Assembly (NCBI GenBank): GCA_029959085.1
Contig: JARWIR010000002.1
Location: forward strand, 78,086,224 to 78,150,223
Source: Nemophila menziesii
Lineage: Eukaryota; Streptophyta; Magnoliopsida; Boraginales; Hydrophyllaceae
Direction: 5' to 3'
DNA length: 64,000 nt
Of the stretch, positions 32,304-44,200 are shown piece by piece. The translations under genes were made by a program, and so were the position numbers. The notes below the pieces were generated by a model. It saw only the letters and a program-made list of their open reading frames with translations. It was not told the origin of the DNA and made no database searches. The stretch's first letter is position 1. Each line of letters begins with the position of its first letter.

Positions 32304-33212
32304 ATGAGGGATTTAGGTTCTTGTTTTAGTGAATATGCTACACAAGTATCTGACACTTCTTGTACTAGTTACTCAAATAGTTCATGTATATCTCCATCTT
32401 TGATCCCTTCAATTCAAAATGCAGTAAACTGTCTATACAAAAGCACTCTCTCAAATCGAAAATCGCTATTGATCACAGTTTCTTGGTGTAAGAATAGTAC
32501 AACTCAAGGTCCTAGCATAAGTTTTTGTGATGATCCAACAACTGCTTTCAAACTCAATACAAATTCGCGGTTATTCAAGAAGAAGAAAGGTAACAAATTA
32601 GTGGAGTTCAATAACTATAAAGTTGAAATTGTATGGGATTTAGCAGGAGCTAGATACGAAACAGGACCTGAACCTGTAGATGGATATTACGTTCTAGTCA
32701 TTATTGATTTAGAACCAGGGTTGATCCTTGGTGATATGGCTGAAGAAGCACTATCCAGAAAGGTTAAGTCTGGTTTTTCAGTTGCTAAATTCTCGTTAAT
32801 TTCGCGACAAGAGTATTTTTCGGGGAACACCCTTTATTCAACTAAGGCTAGATTTTGTGAAAATGGGGATGCTCATGATGTTACGATACGTTGTGGGGAA
32901 GAAAATGAAGGGTTGAAAGTGAAATGTCCAGTTTTATCAGTGTGTATTGATAAAAAGACGGTGATTCGTATAAAAAGGCTACAATGGAATTTCAGAGGGA
33001 ATCAAACAATATTTGTGGATGGATTGTTGGTTGATTTAATGTGGGATGTTCATAATTGGTTTTATAATCCAGGTTCGGGCTATGCTGTGTTCATGTTCAG
33101 GACTAGGAGCGGAATGGATAGTAGATTATGGTTAGATGAAAAATTGATGCAGCAGAAAGATGAAGATAAAGTTGAATACTCATTGTTCATCTGTGCTTGT
33201 AAGAGCTCTTGA
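32304..33212 (+). CDS. DUF868 family protein, single exon, intact
   Basis: The 302-residue frame has no interruption and reads like plant DUF868 (PF05910) proteins from end to end. It starts MRDLGSCFSEYATQVSD. It then has SCISPSLIPSIQNAV near residue 30, FKLNTNSRLFKKKKG near 95, GPEPVDGYYVLV and LILGDMAEEA at 125-160, and FSLISRQEYFSGNTLYSTKA near 175. It ends with RIKRLQWNFRGNQTIFVDG, LMWDVHNWF and YAVFMFRTRSGMDSRLW in the C-terminal half. The frame is open 20 codons further upstream without an ATG, so the ATG at 32304, which begins the conserved MRDL, is the start. The biochemical function of DUF868 is unknown to me. No signal peptide or membrane segment is evident. An AATAAA at 33308-33313 could serve polyadenylation. 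This is the only non-mobile gene in the window that looks functional. Confidence 0.95.
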   Translation: MRDLGSCFSEYATQVSDTSCTSYSNSSCISPSLIPSIQNAVNCLYKSTLSNRKSLLITVSWCKNSTTQGPSISFCDDPTTAFKLNTNSRLFKKKKGNKLVEFNNYKVEIVWDLAGARYETGPEPVDGYYVLVIIDLEPGLILGDMAEEALSRKVKSGFSVAKFSLISRQEYFSGNTLYSTKARFCENGDAHDVTIRCGEENEGLKVKCPVLSVCIDKKTVIRIKRLQWNFRGNQTIFVDGLLVDLMWDVHNWFYNPGSGYAVFMFRTRSGMDSRLWLDEKLMQQKDEDKVEYSLFICACKSS

Positions 33213-33819
33213 AGCCAAATATGCAAATTAAAAGGTTATTAGAATCAAATATTTTTGTAAGATTTGGTTCAGGTGTTGTTAAATTTCTGTTAGTTAATTG
33301 ATAATGGAATAAAAGGTTTAATTGTACCATTGGTCATTGTTTGCCAAATAAACAAATATCTCCACAATGGATATTTGCTATCGTTTTCGAATAACACGAG
33401 AATATTTGCAACTAAAGCATGAGAATATTATTCTTCAACATTTTGCTAGCTGATGCATACAACACATGTTGCAGCAAAAAGCTAGAATATATAGTTCTTG
33501 AAATAGGAAAACTCGTTTGATTTCTAACTACTGTAATTTGCTTGTTTTAATCCTTCGACAAACCTAATTTCATACAAGTATGGGCTATCTATTTTAATTT
33601 TGAAATAATAGAATGGATACATAAATGGTTGTTGTCATGCCTATCCCTATGGTGAGTTGGAGAACTTAACTTTTGTGGTGAATATCTTTATGTGGTTAGA
33701 CAGTAGTGGGAACTAGTTTGTGGTTGTCCAAGACATATAACTTGATGTTGACCCATGATATGAGAAAACGTTTGACTAACTATATATCTCTCAATTATAG
33801 TGTTCAACCGTGTGGATAA
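33213..33819. other. 3' flank of the DUF868 gene
   Basis: It contains the candidate polyadenylation signal at 33308 and otherwise no gene or repeat. The ACTGTAAAACCATT at 33820-33833 is one copy of the LINE target duplication. Confidence 0.5.
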
Positions 33820-34124
33820 ACTGTAAAACCATTATGATGTGGGTATGAAGTTAATAATTTTCTAGGTAAAAAAGTTTTCTCTCTCATGATAGAAAAGTCC
33901 TCTTTAGGTTGTTACAACTTTTAATACATGTTAGCACTTGCTAACATGTACACTCCTGTTTTAACAATTTCTTTTAGTCAAATTACAGCAAATCATAACA
34001 ACTTTTTACATTTTCTGCTCTAGTTCATCTTTTTTTCTTGTTTGTTCTTGGTCTGTTCTTCGTTTCTTCTTTTCTCTTCCATTCCGAAATTCGCTAACTA
34101 TATCCTCCTGAATAGTTAGATCCA

Positions 34125-35481
34125 ATGGCAAGGGGAAAAGCAAATAAGACCCAACAGCCAGATCCAAAACCTGTCATTGAACAGAAACAAAACGTGAATA
34201 CCAGATCTACTGGGTTAGGCAAAAACACAAACACAAGCCAGACACCTAAGATTTTCACGCCGCCCGTAGCGCAAACTAGGGTTGCTAGTACCTCACCTGT
34301 TGTACAAGCTTCCTCAAGTAGCAGATTTGGATTTAAGTCCCAAAGTGAGGTCAATTTCCCTCCTCTACCTACTCCAGGAGGGAAATTTGGCCCAATATTA
34401 CCTATTAGTAAGGATACGAGTGAGGGGTTGTGGAAAATGTCATCATTCCCCTTCAATTATTTTAAGTCCAGCTAGAGACCCAGAACCTAGGGCAAATTCC
34501 ACTTGGGTATCACCAGCTAAGGCCTGGAGCTCCATGTTTGATGGCAAAATCAGAGATGAGGTCATGTTAGACTACAGTGCTCCTCAAGTTGTAAATGGTA
34601 GAATAAAAGTCACACCAGCCCCACAAATTATTGAAGATGGTTGTAAAGCCTAGGCTAACTGTGTTGTGGGTCAGTTTCTGGAAAGGCCTCAGCCTTTTCA
34701 TATGGTGAGGAACATGGTTCTAAATCAATAGAAAGAGTTTGGTAAGGTTAAAATATGTACATCTGACCAAGGCCTTTACATGTTTAAGTTTGAAACAGAA
34801 GAAGCCTGCTCAAAGGTTCTTGGTGAGCTCTGGCATGTAAATGATAGACCTCTTCTTCTCAGAAAATGGGCTTCTAATACCCATATTGAGAAATTCAAGC
34901 TAGACAAGGTGCCTGTATGGGTAAAATTAAGGAAAGTACCTGGTGAGCTCTGGACAAAAGCGGGTTTAAGTGTGGTAGCCAGTGCTTTAGGTAGACCCAT
35001 CCAGATGGATGAAATAACCAAAAATCACACCAGATTAAGCTATACGAGAGTCTGTGTGACGATGGATCTCAACAAAGAACTCATAGAGGAATTTGATCTT
35101 GATATGGGTCAAGGGACAATTAATACTGTCGAAGTGGAGTATTCATGGAAGCCTGTACTTTGCCAAAAATGTAAAAAGTTAGGGCACACTGAAAATAATT
35201 GCAGAAATACCAAGGAAGTGTGTGTGCCCATAGTTACAAAGGAACCAACTAATGTAATCACTAAAGGTAATTCAGATCCACAAAGTTCACAATGGGTAAC
35301 AGTTGCCTCCAAAAGAGGTAATTCACCTAACAATGGTAGTGAAAAGAACACAATTACCAAAAATAGCTTTGATATCCTAAATGAAGTCCCTCTGGAGGAA
35401 GTGGTCACAAAGTTATTGAATGGAGATGAAGAGGTGGTGGCTGAAAAGCCTCCTGACCCCCCCATCCCATCAAAGCAATGA
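34125..35481 (+). pseudogene. LINE ORF1: DUF4283 / CCHC nucleic-acid-binding protein
   Basis: It starts at MARGKANKTQQ with a Gln/Ser/Thr-rich leader. A frameshift lies near 34450, and in-frame TAG codons at 34651 and 34729 stand where the family has Trp. The DUF4283 part (VVGQFLERPQPFHMVRN, GLYMFKFETEEACSKVL, DRPLLLRKW) is followed by VPVWVKLRKVPGELW. A zinc knuckle CQKCKKLGHTENNC follows at about 35161-35202, with all four ligands. In plant L1 elements this protein binds the element RNA and acts as a chaperone. The stop codon TGA overlaps the ATG of ORF2. Confidence 0.85.
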
Positions 35482-38400
35482 TTTTCACTTAGAATGTTAG
35501 GGGTATGAATAAAAAGCTCAAGCAAGATGATTGCCTGAAGCAAGTAGTGAATAAAGAGGTTTGGATTTTTTGTTTCCTGGAAACCAAAATAAAACACCAC
35601 AAGTCAGTTAAAGTATTAAATTTTAATTTTAATAAATGGCAAGTAGTTACCAATTATAGCAAACATGACCATGGGAGAATTTGGACCTGCTAGAATCCCA
35701 ACAAAGTTAATGTTACTGTTCTAGACATGACTGATCAAGCTTTACTACTCAAGATCAGCCATATAAAACTAAAACAAAATTTTTATGTACCCTTGTGTAT
35801 GCCATGAATGATGTTAAGCTAAGACTCAAGCGGTGGCATACTCTAAGGGAATGGGAAGATACTATTAAAAATGAGGCTTGGGTGATACAAGGTGACTTTA
35901 ATGAGATAACCAATATTGAAGAAATATTAAATCGTGATAGCCTGAGTGGAAGTTCATATGATATGATAAAATGTATAGAGGATCTTGAACTTACAGACCT
36001 TATCTATAATGGTCCAAAATTTACATGGTCTAACATAGCTGCTGGGGAAGATATGAGAGCAAGTAGGATTGATAGAACTTATGTCAATTCTGCTTGGCTC
36101 GATAAATTTACTCAAACATCTCTGATTCTCAAACCACCAGGTGTGTTTGACCATTGTAGTCAACACCTTGAAATCATACCTTTTAGGAGAAGGGGCCCCT
36201 CACCTTTTAAATTCTACAATATTTGGATAGAACGTGATTCTTTTTTGCCCTTGGTGGAAGAAGCATGGAAAACCCAGATATATGGTTCTTCTATGTACAT
36301 CCTGACCAAGAAGCTGAAAATTCTCAAGAGTAAACTCAAGGAATTTAATAACCTGCACTTCAAGAATATTTAAAATAAGATTAATCACATCCAAAGTAGA
36401 CTAAATGACATTCAAAGTCTTAGAATGCAAGGTGATAAAGCTAGTGAGGTGCTAAATGAGGAAACCCAACTCCTGAGTGATTTACATGAGGAAAGAATTA
36501 AAGAAGAATCTATCACCAGACAGAAATCAAGGGCTCTCTGGGTAGATGAAGGTGACTTAAATACATCTTATTTCATGAAGTGGGTAAATGGTAGAAAGTC
36601 ACAGAATAGTATAAATACCCTCACCTTAGATAATGGGACAATCATCACATCTGAGGATGAAATTTCACAAGAATTTGTGAACTACTACTCTGATCTCTTG
36701 GGAAAGAAAAGAGAAAACAAAGAGGAATATGATGTTAATCTTATAAAGAAAATAAGTACTAAAAAGATTTCAGAAGATCAAGCTAAAGAGTTAACTGGAC
36801 CTGCTTCAGATAAGGAGATAAAAGAGGCCTTATTCTCAATGGATAGCTCGAAAAGCCCATACCCTGGTGGCTTTACATCTAGTTTTTTCAAGAAATGTGG
36901 TATCTAATTTACCCTGAGGTATGTATTGCTATAAAAAGTGCTTTACAGGATTGCCAATTACTAAAAGAGGTTAATGCAACTGTTATCACATTGATTCCAA
37001 AAACCCATAACCCAAACTCAGGCAAAATTTACAGATCAATTGTGTGCTGTAACATAATTTATAAATGTATCTCGAAGTTGATTGTAAACAGGCTCAAAAA
37101 TACATTACAAGACTTAATTTCTAATAATCAATCAACTTTTGTTCAAAACAGGAACATTGGAGAGAATAATCTCATTGCTCAAGAATTAGTGAGGGGTTAT
37201 TCAAGAGCTCAAATATCCAAGAGATGCGCTTTAAAATTAGACTTGATGAAAGCCTATGATTCTTTGGATTGGGAGTTTGTGTTAAAAGTATTAGAGGCAT
37301 TTGGCTACCCAGATTTATTCATTTTTTGGATAAAAATATGTTTGACAACAACTTCTTATAGTTTATTAATCAATGGAACACCTAAAGGCTTCATTAAAGG
37401 AGCAAGAGGCTTGAGACACGGGGACCCACTCTCCCCCTATCTATTTGTACTATGTATAGAAATTTTTTCTCAGATATTAAAGAAAATTGGTAAAAAAGTC
37501 AGCTTTTCCTGGCACCCAAAGTGTAAAGAGCTCCAGTTAAACAATTTAATGTTTGCGGATGATCTTATGGTGTTCTTCAAACCTGCACAAGAAACAACCA
37601 AGCTCATGAAACAGGGTTTGAATTTATTTTATAGACTATTTGGGCTTCAAATTAGCTACAATAAAAGCAACATATTTTATGGTGGTTGTACAGATGAAGT
37701 AAAACAAGAAATATGGGACATATTACAGATTCCAGAGGGTCAATTACCCATGAAATACTTAGGAGTACCTTTGATATCTGGTAGATTGAGTACAGAGGAT
37801 TGTAAACCCTTAGTTGAGAAAATGATTAAGAAAATAGAATATTGGAGCTCAAAGCACCTATCTTTTGCTGGAAGGCTTCAATTAATCAAATTTGTCCTTA
37901 ACAACCTCTCTAGTTTCTGGTTTAGTATATTTTCTATACCTAAAAGGATAATTAAAGAGCTACATCAGAAAATTATGGCCTTTTTATGGAGGGGTTCAAG
38001 TGAATTTCAGGGAGGAGCTAAGGTAGCCTGGGATTCTGTTTGTTATCCTACCTAAGAAGGTGGTTTGTGCATTAAAGATTTATACTTATTGAACCAGTCT
38101 GCCATTTTGAAATTATTATAGAATTGCTGTTTTCCAAGAGATACTCTGTGGTCAAAGTGGGTTCAGAAGAATTTACTAAAAGGAAAATCTTTCTGGCAGA
38201 TACAAATTCCTCAAGATTCCTCATGGGGTTGGAGGAAAATACTTAAAATGAGACAAATAGGAAACAAATTAGTATCATACCAGATTGGATGTGGCAAAGA
38301 AATATCACTTTGGGGGGACTTCTGGATTCCTCAAAACATATGCCTTCAAGACATTCAGAGCAGAAACTTAGTCTCAGGCTATTACAGTGACTGTAAACTC

Positions 38401-39090
38401 AGTAAATTTATTGATAATAAAAGGTGGAGATGGCCTGCTAGGTTCAAATTCACAGAGAGAATAACAGAAAATATCATTATTGAACCATATAAAAAAGATA
38501 AGGTTATTTGGGGATGCATTAAAAAAGGTACCTTTATATTTAAAGATACGTATGGACACCTGAGACCGAAGAAGCCAGCAAATGAATGGTCAACGGTCAT
38601 CTGGAGCTCTAAAAGTCCACCTAAGTACAAGTTCATCCTCTGGCTTATACATCTGGAAAGATTACCAACAAAATATCGATTGGCGTCTTGGGGGGTAATT
38701 TCTAACTCACTATGTGAATTTTGCAAGATGACAAGTGAGGATAGAGATCGCCTCTTTTGGGAATGCTCGTTTACAAAGAGAATCTGGCTCAAATGCTTGA
38801 ACATTCAAGGTGTTACTGCCAAAATCTCTAAATGGTCGGATCTTATGAAGTGGTATATAGAGTACCAGAATGGGAAAGCGACGAATCAAAATGTTATGAG
38901 GATCCTCTTATCGATTGCTACTTACTATATATGGATCGAAAGGAATGAGAGGATCTTCAAAGGAATCTTTAAATCTGAAGATAATATCTTGGAAAGTATT
39001 TCAATGGCCTTCATAGAATCGATGTGTAGATTCAAGAAAGATAAAGAGAAGAAGGAGATCGATCTGATTAGGGTTAGGTGGGAAAGTTAA
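35478..39090 (+). pseudogene. LINE ORF2: endonuclease, reverse transcriptase, zf-RVT
   Basis: ORF2 begins at the ATG 35478 (MIFT, then TAG for Trp, then NVRGMN), the usual start of the APE-type endonuclease. Endonuclease blocks follow: FLETKIK, VIQGDFNEI and ASRIDRTYVN. RT lies at about 36850-38055: VTLIPKTHNPNS-like text, KLDLMKAYDSLDWEFV, RHGDPLSPYLFVLC, then FADDLMVFF, the catalytic FADD. The LSFAGRLQLIKFVL block and, after a stop, a zf-RVT region (WSSKSPPKYKFILWLIHLERLPT, CEFCK) come next. There is no RNase H-like domain at the end, unlike the LINE at 57829. Two frameshifts (about 35700 and 36900) and several stops disable it. Confidence 0.85.
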
Positions 39091-39280
39091 GTGTCGGTGT
39101 ACTTGTGTACATTTAAGTTGTACTTTCTTTTTGTTTTTTAGGTGTCCAAAATAGTGGAGGAGTCCAAGTGGACTGGCCCAAGTACTCTTTGTAATAGGCC
39201 TATTTAGATAAGCCCATGTACTTGTTATGTTTGAGTAATAAAATACTACTTTCCGAGCAAAAAAAAACTGTAAAAACATT

Positions 39281-42200
39281 CTCATCTTTTTTGTCGTTCC
39301 GTGAAAAACCCGTCCCCCAATGGTGACACTAAAAATAAATTATATTATAAAATATAAAGTTATAAATAGTAATCAGGTTATCATTAAGATCATTAATAAT
39401 ACATTGACTTGTTTTAAATAAAAAATAAAATAAAAAAAATCTATTTTGTAAATAAACATTCCCACTTCAATAAAAAAACAATAAAAAAATTTATAGAACC
39501 TAATCTCATCACATTCACTTATTTCAAAAAAAAAATTAATGACAAGATAAACGTTTTCATTTTTAAACCTAATCTCATCTCATTCATTAATTCTACCGTT
39601 CTCTCCTGCGCTGCTCGAGGACCATTCTCTACCATCATTCACCCCACTTGGTGAGAAACCCAAATTAAGGTAAAAATTTGATTTTTACCATTGAAATTAA
39701 TCATAAATTGATTTGATTTTAACCTAATCTCATCACTTTTACAATTTTTCAGATCCCCCCGCTCTTCTAAACAAGCAAACTGCCAGGGGACCATTATCCA
39801 CCATCATAATTAGAGTTTGTATCTTCTAAAGTAATATTACTCGGTTCTTAATATATATTATGTAAAGTGTACCAGGGACATATATTTATGATTTTTGTTG
39901 TTTTATTTTTTGCAGGTGTGAATCCATTTTCCCATCTTCACATCATCTTTCCACTAAGCCGCTCTACTACAAAAGAAAACCCCCGCCGCTACGCCATCGA
40001 CAATAGAATAACCCTAATTTGAAAATCGTCGCCACTACGCCATCAATAATCGAAGATCCCGAATTAAGGTAATGATTTAATTTGGTCTTACAGTTTATTT
40101 TTTTGGCACAACTGCTGGAGTGAGCTATTTAGTCTTACACTGAAGTATTTTTAATTGTTTTACGGTAAATATTATTTTGCCACAACTGATGGAGTAAGCA
40201 ATTTGGTATTACGCTGGAGTTTTCTAATTATTTTGCAGTACTTATAGAATTACAAGTTACTTCATTTTAAGTTACTTTTTGTTTTTGTTGTTATTTCATG
40301 AGTTTTTATTTGGTAGGTTTTAACCATGGCTTACTTTGTCTAACAGAATTGTTACAACCACAAATGGACCAGTTTTATATTCAGCGATCTAGCCAAAAAT
40401 ATTGATTCAATGTATTATCCATCACCTAGGATCGAATGTGAAACTTCATCTAGGTAATTTCAATTTGTATATTCAGTATTTCCTTTAGTTCTTCAGTTGT
40501 ATTATCCAAATGGATCGAATGTGAAATTTACTGCAAAACAATTCAAAAAAAATTGCTCACTCTATCAGTAAAAAAACAATTCAAAAAAGCAGTTTAATAG
40601 CAAATTGCTCACTCCATCAGCCGGTAAAAGGATAATCTCAGCGCATCACTTTTCATACGGTAAAAGGATTCCAAATGTCATAATGATGGTCATTGTCTGA
40701 AAATTTGTAAAAGTAAAATTGAATTAGAGTTTCAATGGTAAAAATCAATTTTTTATCTTAATTTGAGTTCTTCGATTGTTGATACTACCACTGTCTCAAA
40801 AATTGTAAAAGTGATGAGATTAGGTTAAAATTAAATCACTTTTTTAACTTAATTTGGGTCTTTGCCAAGCCAAAAGAAAACTCCGACAAAAGAGAAAAGA
40901 AAAAAAATCTCTTCATCTTCTTCATTGATTTCCTGCACAAGAAAACTCCGACACTCGTGGTCCATTCTCCACCATCATCAACAAGAAAACCACCACCACA
41001 TTCACAAAAAAAACCGCCGCCACTCGTGGTCTATTCTCCACCATCAATCTCTCCTGCACAAGAAAATTGCCGCTCCTCCACCTGCCCAAGAAAATCGCTG
41101 CCACTCGTGTCCATTCTCCACCATCATCAACCAGCTTGGTTACGCCATCAACAATCGAAGGAACCAAATTAAGGTAAAAAATATCTTCACGCTCACCTTC
41201 CCATACCAAGACACACTCATGCACAAGAAAACCGTCGCCACTCGGGAACCATGCTCCACCATCATCAACCGGCTTGGCAAAGACCCAAATTAAGTTAAAA
41301 AATTGAATTATTTTTAATGTAATCTCATCACTTTTACAATTTTTCAGAATTATCTGATTTAAGTATATTTATTATACTTTTATACAAATCCTACAATGGC
41401 CATTATTAAGACTGTTGGAAGCCTTTTGCCGTGTTGAGAATCGCATATATGGAGAGAGGGATATCGTGACTGTTGGAGTGAGTAATTTGGTCTTATACTG
41501 CATTTCTTGAATTGTTTTATAGTAAATATCCATTTGGTGCAACTGCTGGTGATGGTCATGGAGAGGGGATGTCATAACTGTTGAAGTGAGTAATTTGGTC
41601 TTATATTGTATATTTTTTTTTGCAGTAATACCCACTTGGGGCGACTGATGGAGATGGTCTTGGATATGGTTTTATGGGTTCACTTTTATAAATTTTCAAA
41701 ATTCTTTGATTTAAGTATAATTACAATTGTGATGTTTATTATATTTTTATAAAAAACCTAGAATGGCCATTTTATGACCTATGGAAGCCTATTACTGTAT
41801 AAGAATCTATGCGCTGAGAAAGAGTATACAGGGAAGGGGATGTCGTGTGAGTTTTGTGGGTCCCATAATTTTCCATGACTGTTGGACTAAACAATTTGGT
41901 CTTATAATGCATTTTTTAAATTGTTATCCAATAAATATCCATTTGGGTGGGGAGTGAGCACTTTGGTGCTATATTGCATTTTTTGATTGCGCAGTAAATA
42001 TCTATTGGGGTCAACTCAGAATAACATATATGGGGAGTGAGAAATTTGGTGTTATATTGTATATTTTGAATTGTTCTGCAGTAAATACCCATTTGGGGAA
42101 ACTGCTGGAGGTGATGATAAATTTTTTATTTTTGATGAACTTTCTTAAAAAAAATATTCAGCGGTGATAACGACATGCTAACGTGGCGCTGAGGTGGACT

Positions 42201-42640
42201 GACGTGGCGCCATGTGGCATTGACAAACAGTATACTGACTGGAAAATGGGAAAAAGGGCTAACGGATAACATAAAGGGTCATCTCGTGACAATTGGTAGA
42301 TAGGGGTCCGTTCGAGAATTTTCGTGAAAGATAGAAGGTCACAGGTGGTCTTTACCCTTCTTGATTTAATGATTTTAAAGTTAAAATAATTTAACTTTTT
42401 ATTTATATAGATGGAGTATGACCTACAAAATTCTTATGCCGATATGCTTAACCATGGGTTAAATGATGAGATTTTAACAAACCCAACTAAAGATGGATAG
42501 TTGAAGATATAATGCTTGTTTCAATATGGATATTTGTTAGCATTGGTGCAACAAAAGAAAATTATTAAAGGAGAACAACAATATGGGGGAAGAATATACA
42601 ATTTCTTTCATGAAAACAAGATATTCTATAATTTATCTTA
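39281..42640 (+). repeat. Periodic exon/intron-like repeat region
   Basis: No intact gene. Two kinds of unit recur. The first is a GC-rich block with GTGGTCCATTCTCCACCATC, then AACCCAAATTAAGGTAAAAA, an AT-rich stretch, and TCTCATCACTTTTACAATTT ending in CAG, like an exon donor, intron and acceptor (about 39600-39755, 40930-41346). The second is a block of roughly 75-110 bases with CTGCTGGAGTGAGTAATTTG, TCTTATA and TTTGCAGTAAATACCCATTT. Its copies begin near 40115, 40190, 41475, 41580, 41882, 41950 and 42033. Similar text is at the end of the MITE at 60585-61169 and in the Helitron at 53.6-53.95 kb. At 42200-42350 a GTCATCTCGTGACAATTGG text looks like a MULE-type end, but no partner was found. 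Confidence 0.6.
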
Positions 42641-43807
42641 TTATAAAGAGTAAATACATCCAATACACCCTGTACTATGGGAGAATTGACAACTTGACCC
42701 CAGAATATTTTTTGGTACTAGTTACCCCTCAAATTTCGTTTTTGTGTCTCCTTACATTTTTTTAACGAAAACCGTTAGATATGGTCGTTAAGTGGTCACG
42801 TGCAGGTCATGTGCTCCATTTTTTTTAATAAAAAATCAATTTTTTGATTTAATAAATATTACCTATTTATTAACAAGGGTATTCTTGGTACTTCACAATC
42901 TTCTAAAGTATATATACACAATTAATCACAAAATTATTCCAATAATTGGAGAAGGTGAAGGAGTGCATCAGTGGAGAGTGAGTTCATTAGAGTTCTTCAG
43001 CCTTCATCAAACTTAGCTTTCGTAACTTCTGGAAAGATTAAATGCCACCTATTTCGTTATGGAGTAAGTGTTCTTATGATATACCCGTAAACGTTGGGGT
43101 TTTATGGGGTGGAGTTGATTTTCTGAACCTGTAAATATAGGGTTTTTGGATAATTTTTTTTTGAAATAATGCTTGAATGTCAGGATTTTGTTATTAATGG
43201 AACTAAATTTTAGGGATTTCTTTACCATATTCTTAGTGGTTGTTCACACGTTAATTTTTTGCTTAAATTGGTGCCTAACTAAATGGGTAACTAATATATT
43301 CGTAATTTCATGTGTAACAGAGAAATTCTCTTTGCGTATTCATTTTGGTGGCTTCTTTTATCAAGATAAGAGCGTGTACACGGAGGTAAAGCTCGAAAAT
43401 TTAGTCAGTTTTCATTATGACAGTTTTTGTGTACCTGTTCTTCAGAAAGCTTGTGAGAATCTGGGGATACAGGGTAAATTAGACTTTGACTATGTAAAAT
43501 TTGGCGAAATACTTCCTGACGGTCTAGTGTATTTAGATAGTGATGAGAAGGTTACGGAAATGTGTAGTGTGATAGAGTAAAACCAAACAGTTGACCTGTT
43601 TGTTTTTTCTGAACCAGAGTGCATGAAGGACATGTCGTGCAAACCCCTGTGTTCATGCCAGTATTAATGAAATGGATTGAAGGATGGGTTCTAGAGAAGC
43701 CAGTTGAAGAAGAAGCTTAGAACTTAGTTGAAGGGCAAGATGAGAATAATTTAGAAGATGGGAAAGAATATGATGATAAGGCAGATGAATAAGGAGTTCA
43801 AAATATA

Positions 43808-44200
43808 GTTGAAGAAGGTCAGAGATTAGATGAGAAAGAAGGTGAGAAGTGAGTTGAAGTTGATGCGATTCCAGTAGAAGAGGAAGGTCAGAAGTTTGAT
43901 GAGAAAGAAGATGAGAATTGTGTTCAAACCGATGAGAATCGAGTAGAAGAGGAAGGTAAGATGGTAGATGAGAAAGAAGATGAGAATTGTGTTCAAATAT
44001 ATGAGACTCCAGTAGAAGAGGAAGGTAAGAAGGTAGATGAGAAAGAAAGTCAGAACTATGTTCAAATGGATGTGAATCTAGTAGAAGAGGAAAGTAAGAA
44101 GGTTGATGAGAAAGAAAGTGAGAATTGTGTTGAAATGGGTGAGAATGCAGTAGAAGAGGAAGGTCATAAGTTAGATGATAAAGAAGGTAAGAAAAATAGA
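43808..44200 (+). repeat. 69-bp tandem repeat coding a 23-residue acidic unit
   Basis: GTAGAAGAGGAAGGT recurs at 43874, 43943, 44012, 44081 and 44150, exactly 69 bases apart; an earlier diverged copy is at 43808. Each unit encodes VEEEG-K-VDEKE-ENCVQ-like acidic text. The repeat lies in the spacer of the transposase, between the N-terminal part and the DNA-binding domain. Confidence 0.9.

Larger units (their letters stand above)
33834..39266 (+). mobile_element. L1-type LINE, near full length (about 5.4 kb)
   Basis: The element carries an ORF1 (DUF4283 plus zinc knuckle) and an ORF2 (endonuclease, RT, zf-RVT). It ends with AATAAAA (39237-39243) and a short poly(A) at 39259-39267. Candidate target duplications are ACTGTAAAACCATT (33820-33833) and ACTGTAAAAACATT (39267-39280), 13 of 14 identical. 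If these are right, the 5' untranslated region is about 290 bases and the copy is essentially full length. Both ORFs are broken, so it can no longer move. The insertion lies only about 600 bases downstream of the DUF868 gene, in the same orientation. Confidence 0.8.

Noticed and set aside
39281..42640. Second Helitron
   Set aside because: The content resembles the 51-55 kb Helitron, but I found neither a TC start nor a hairpin plus CTRR end.
43808..44200. CRISPR-like regular repeat
   Set aside because: Repeats are contiguous, coding and without unique spacers, in eukaryotic DNA.
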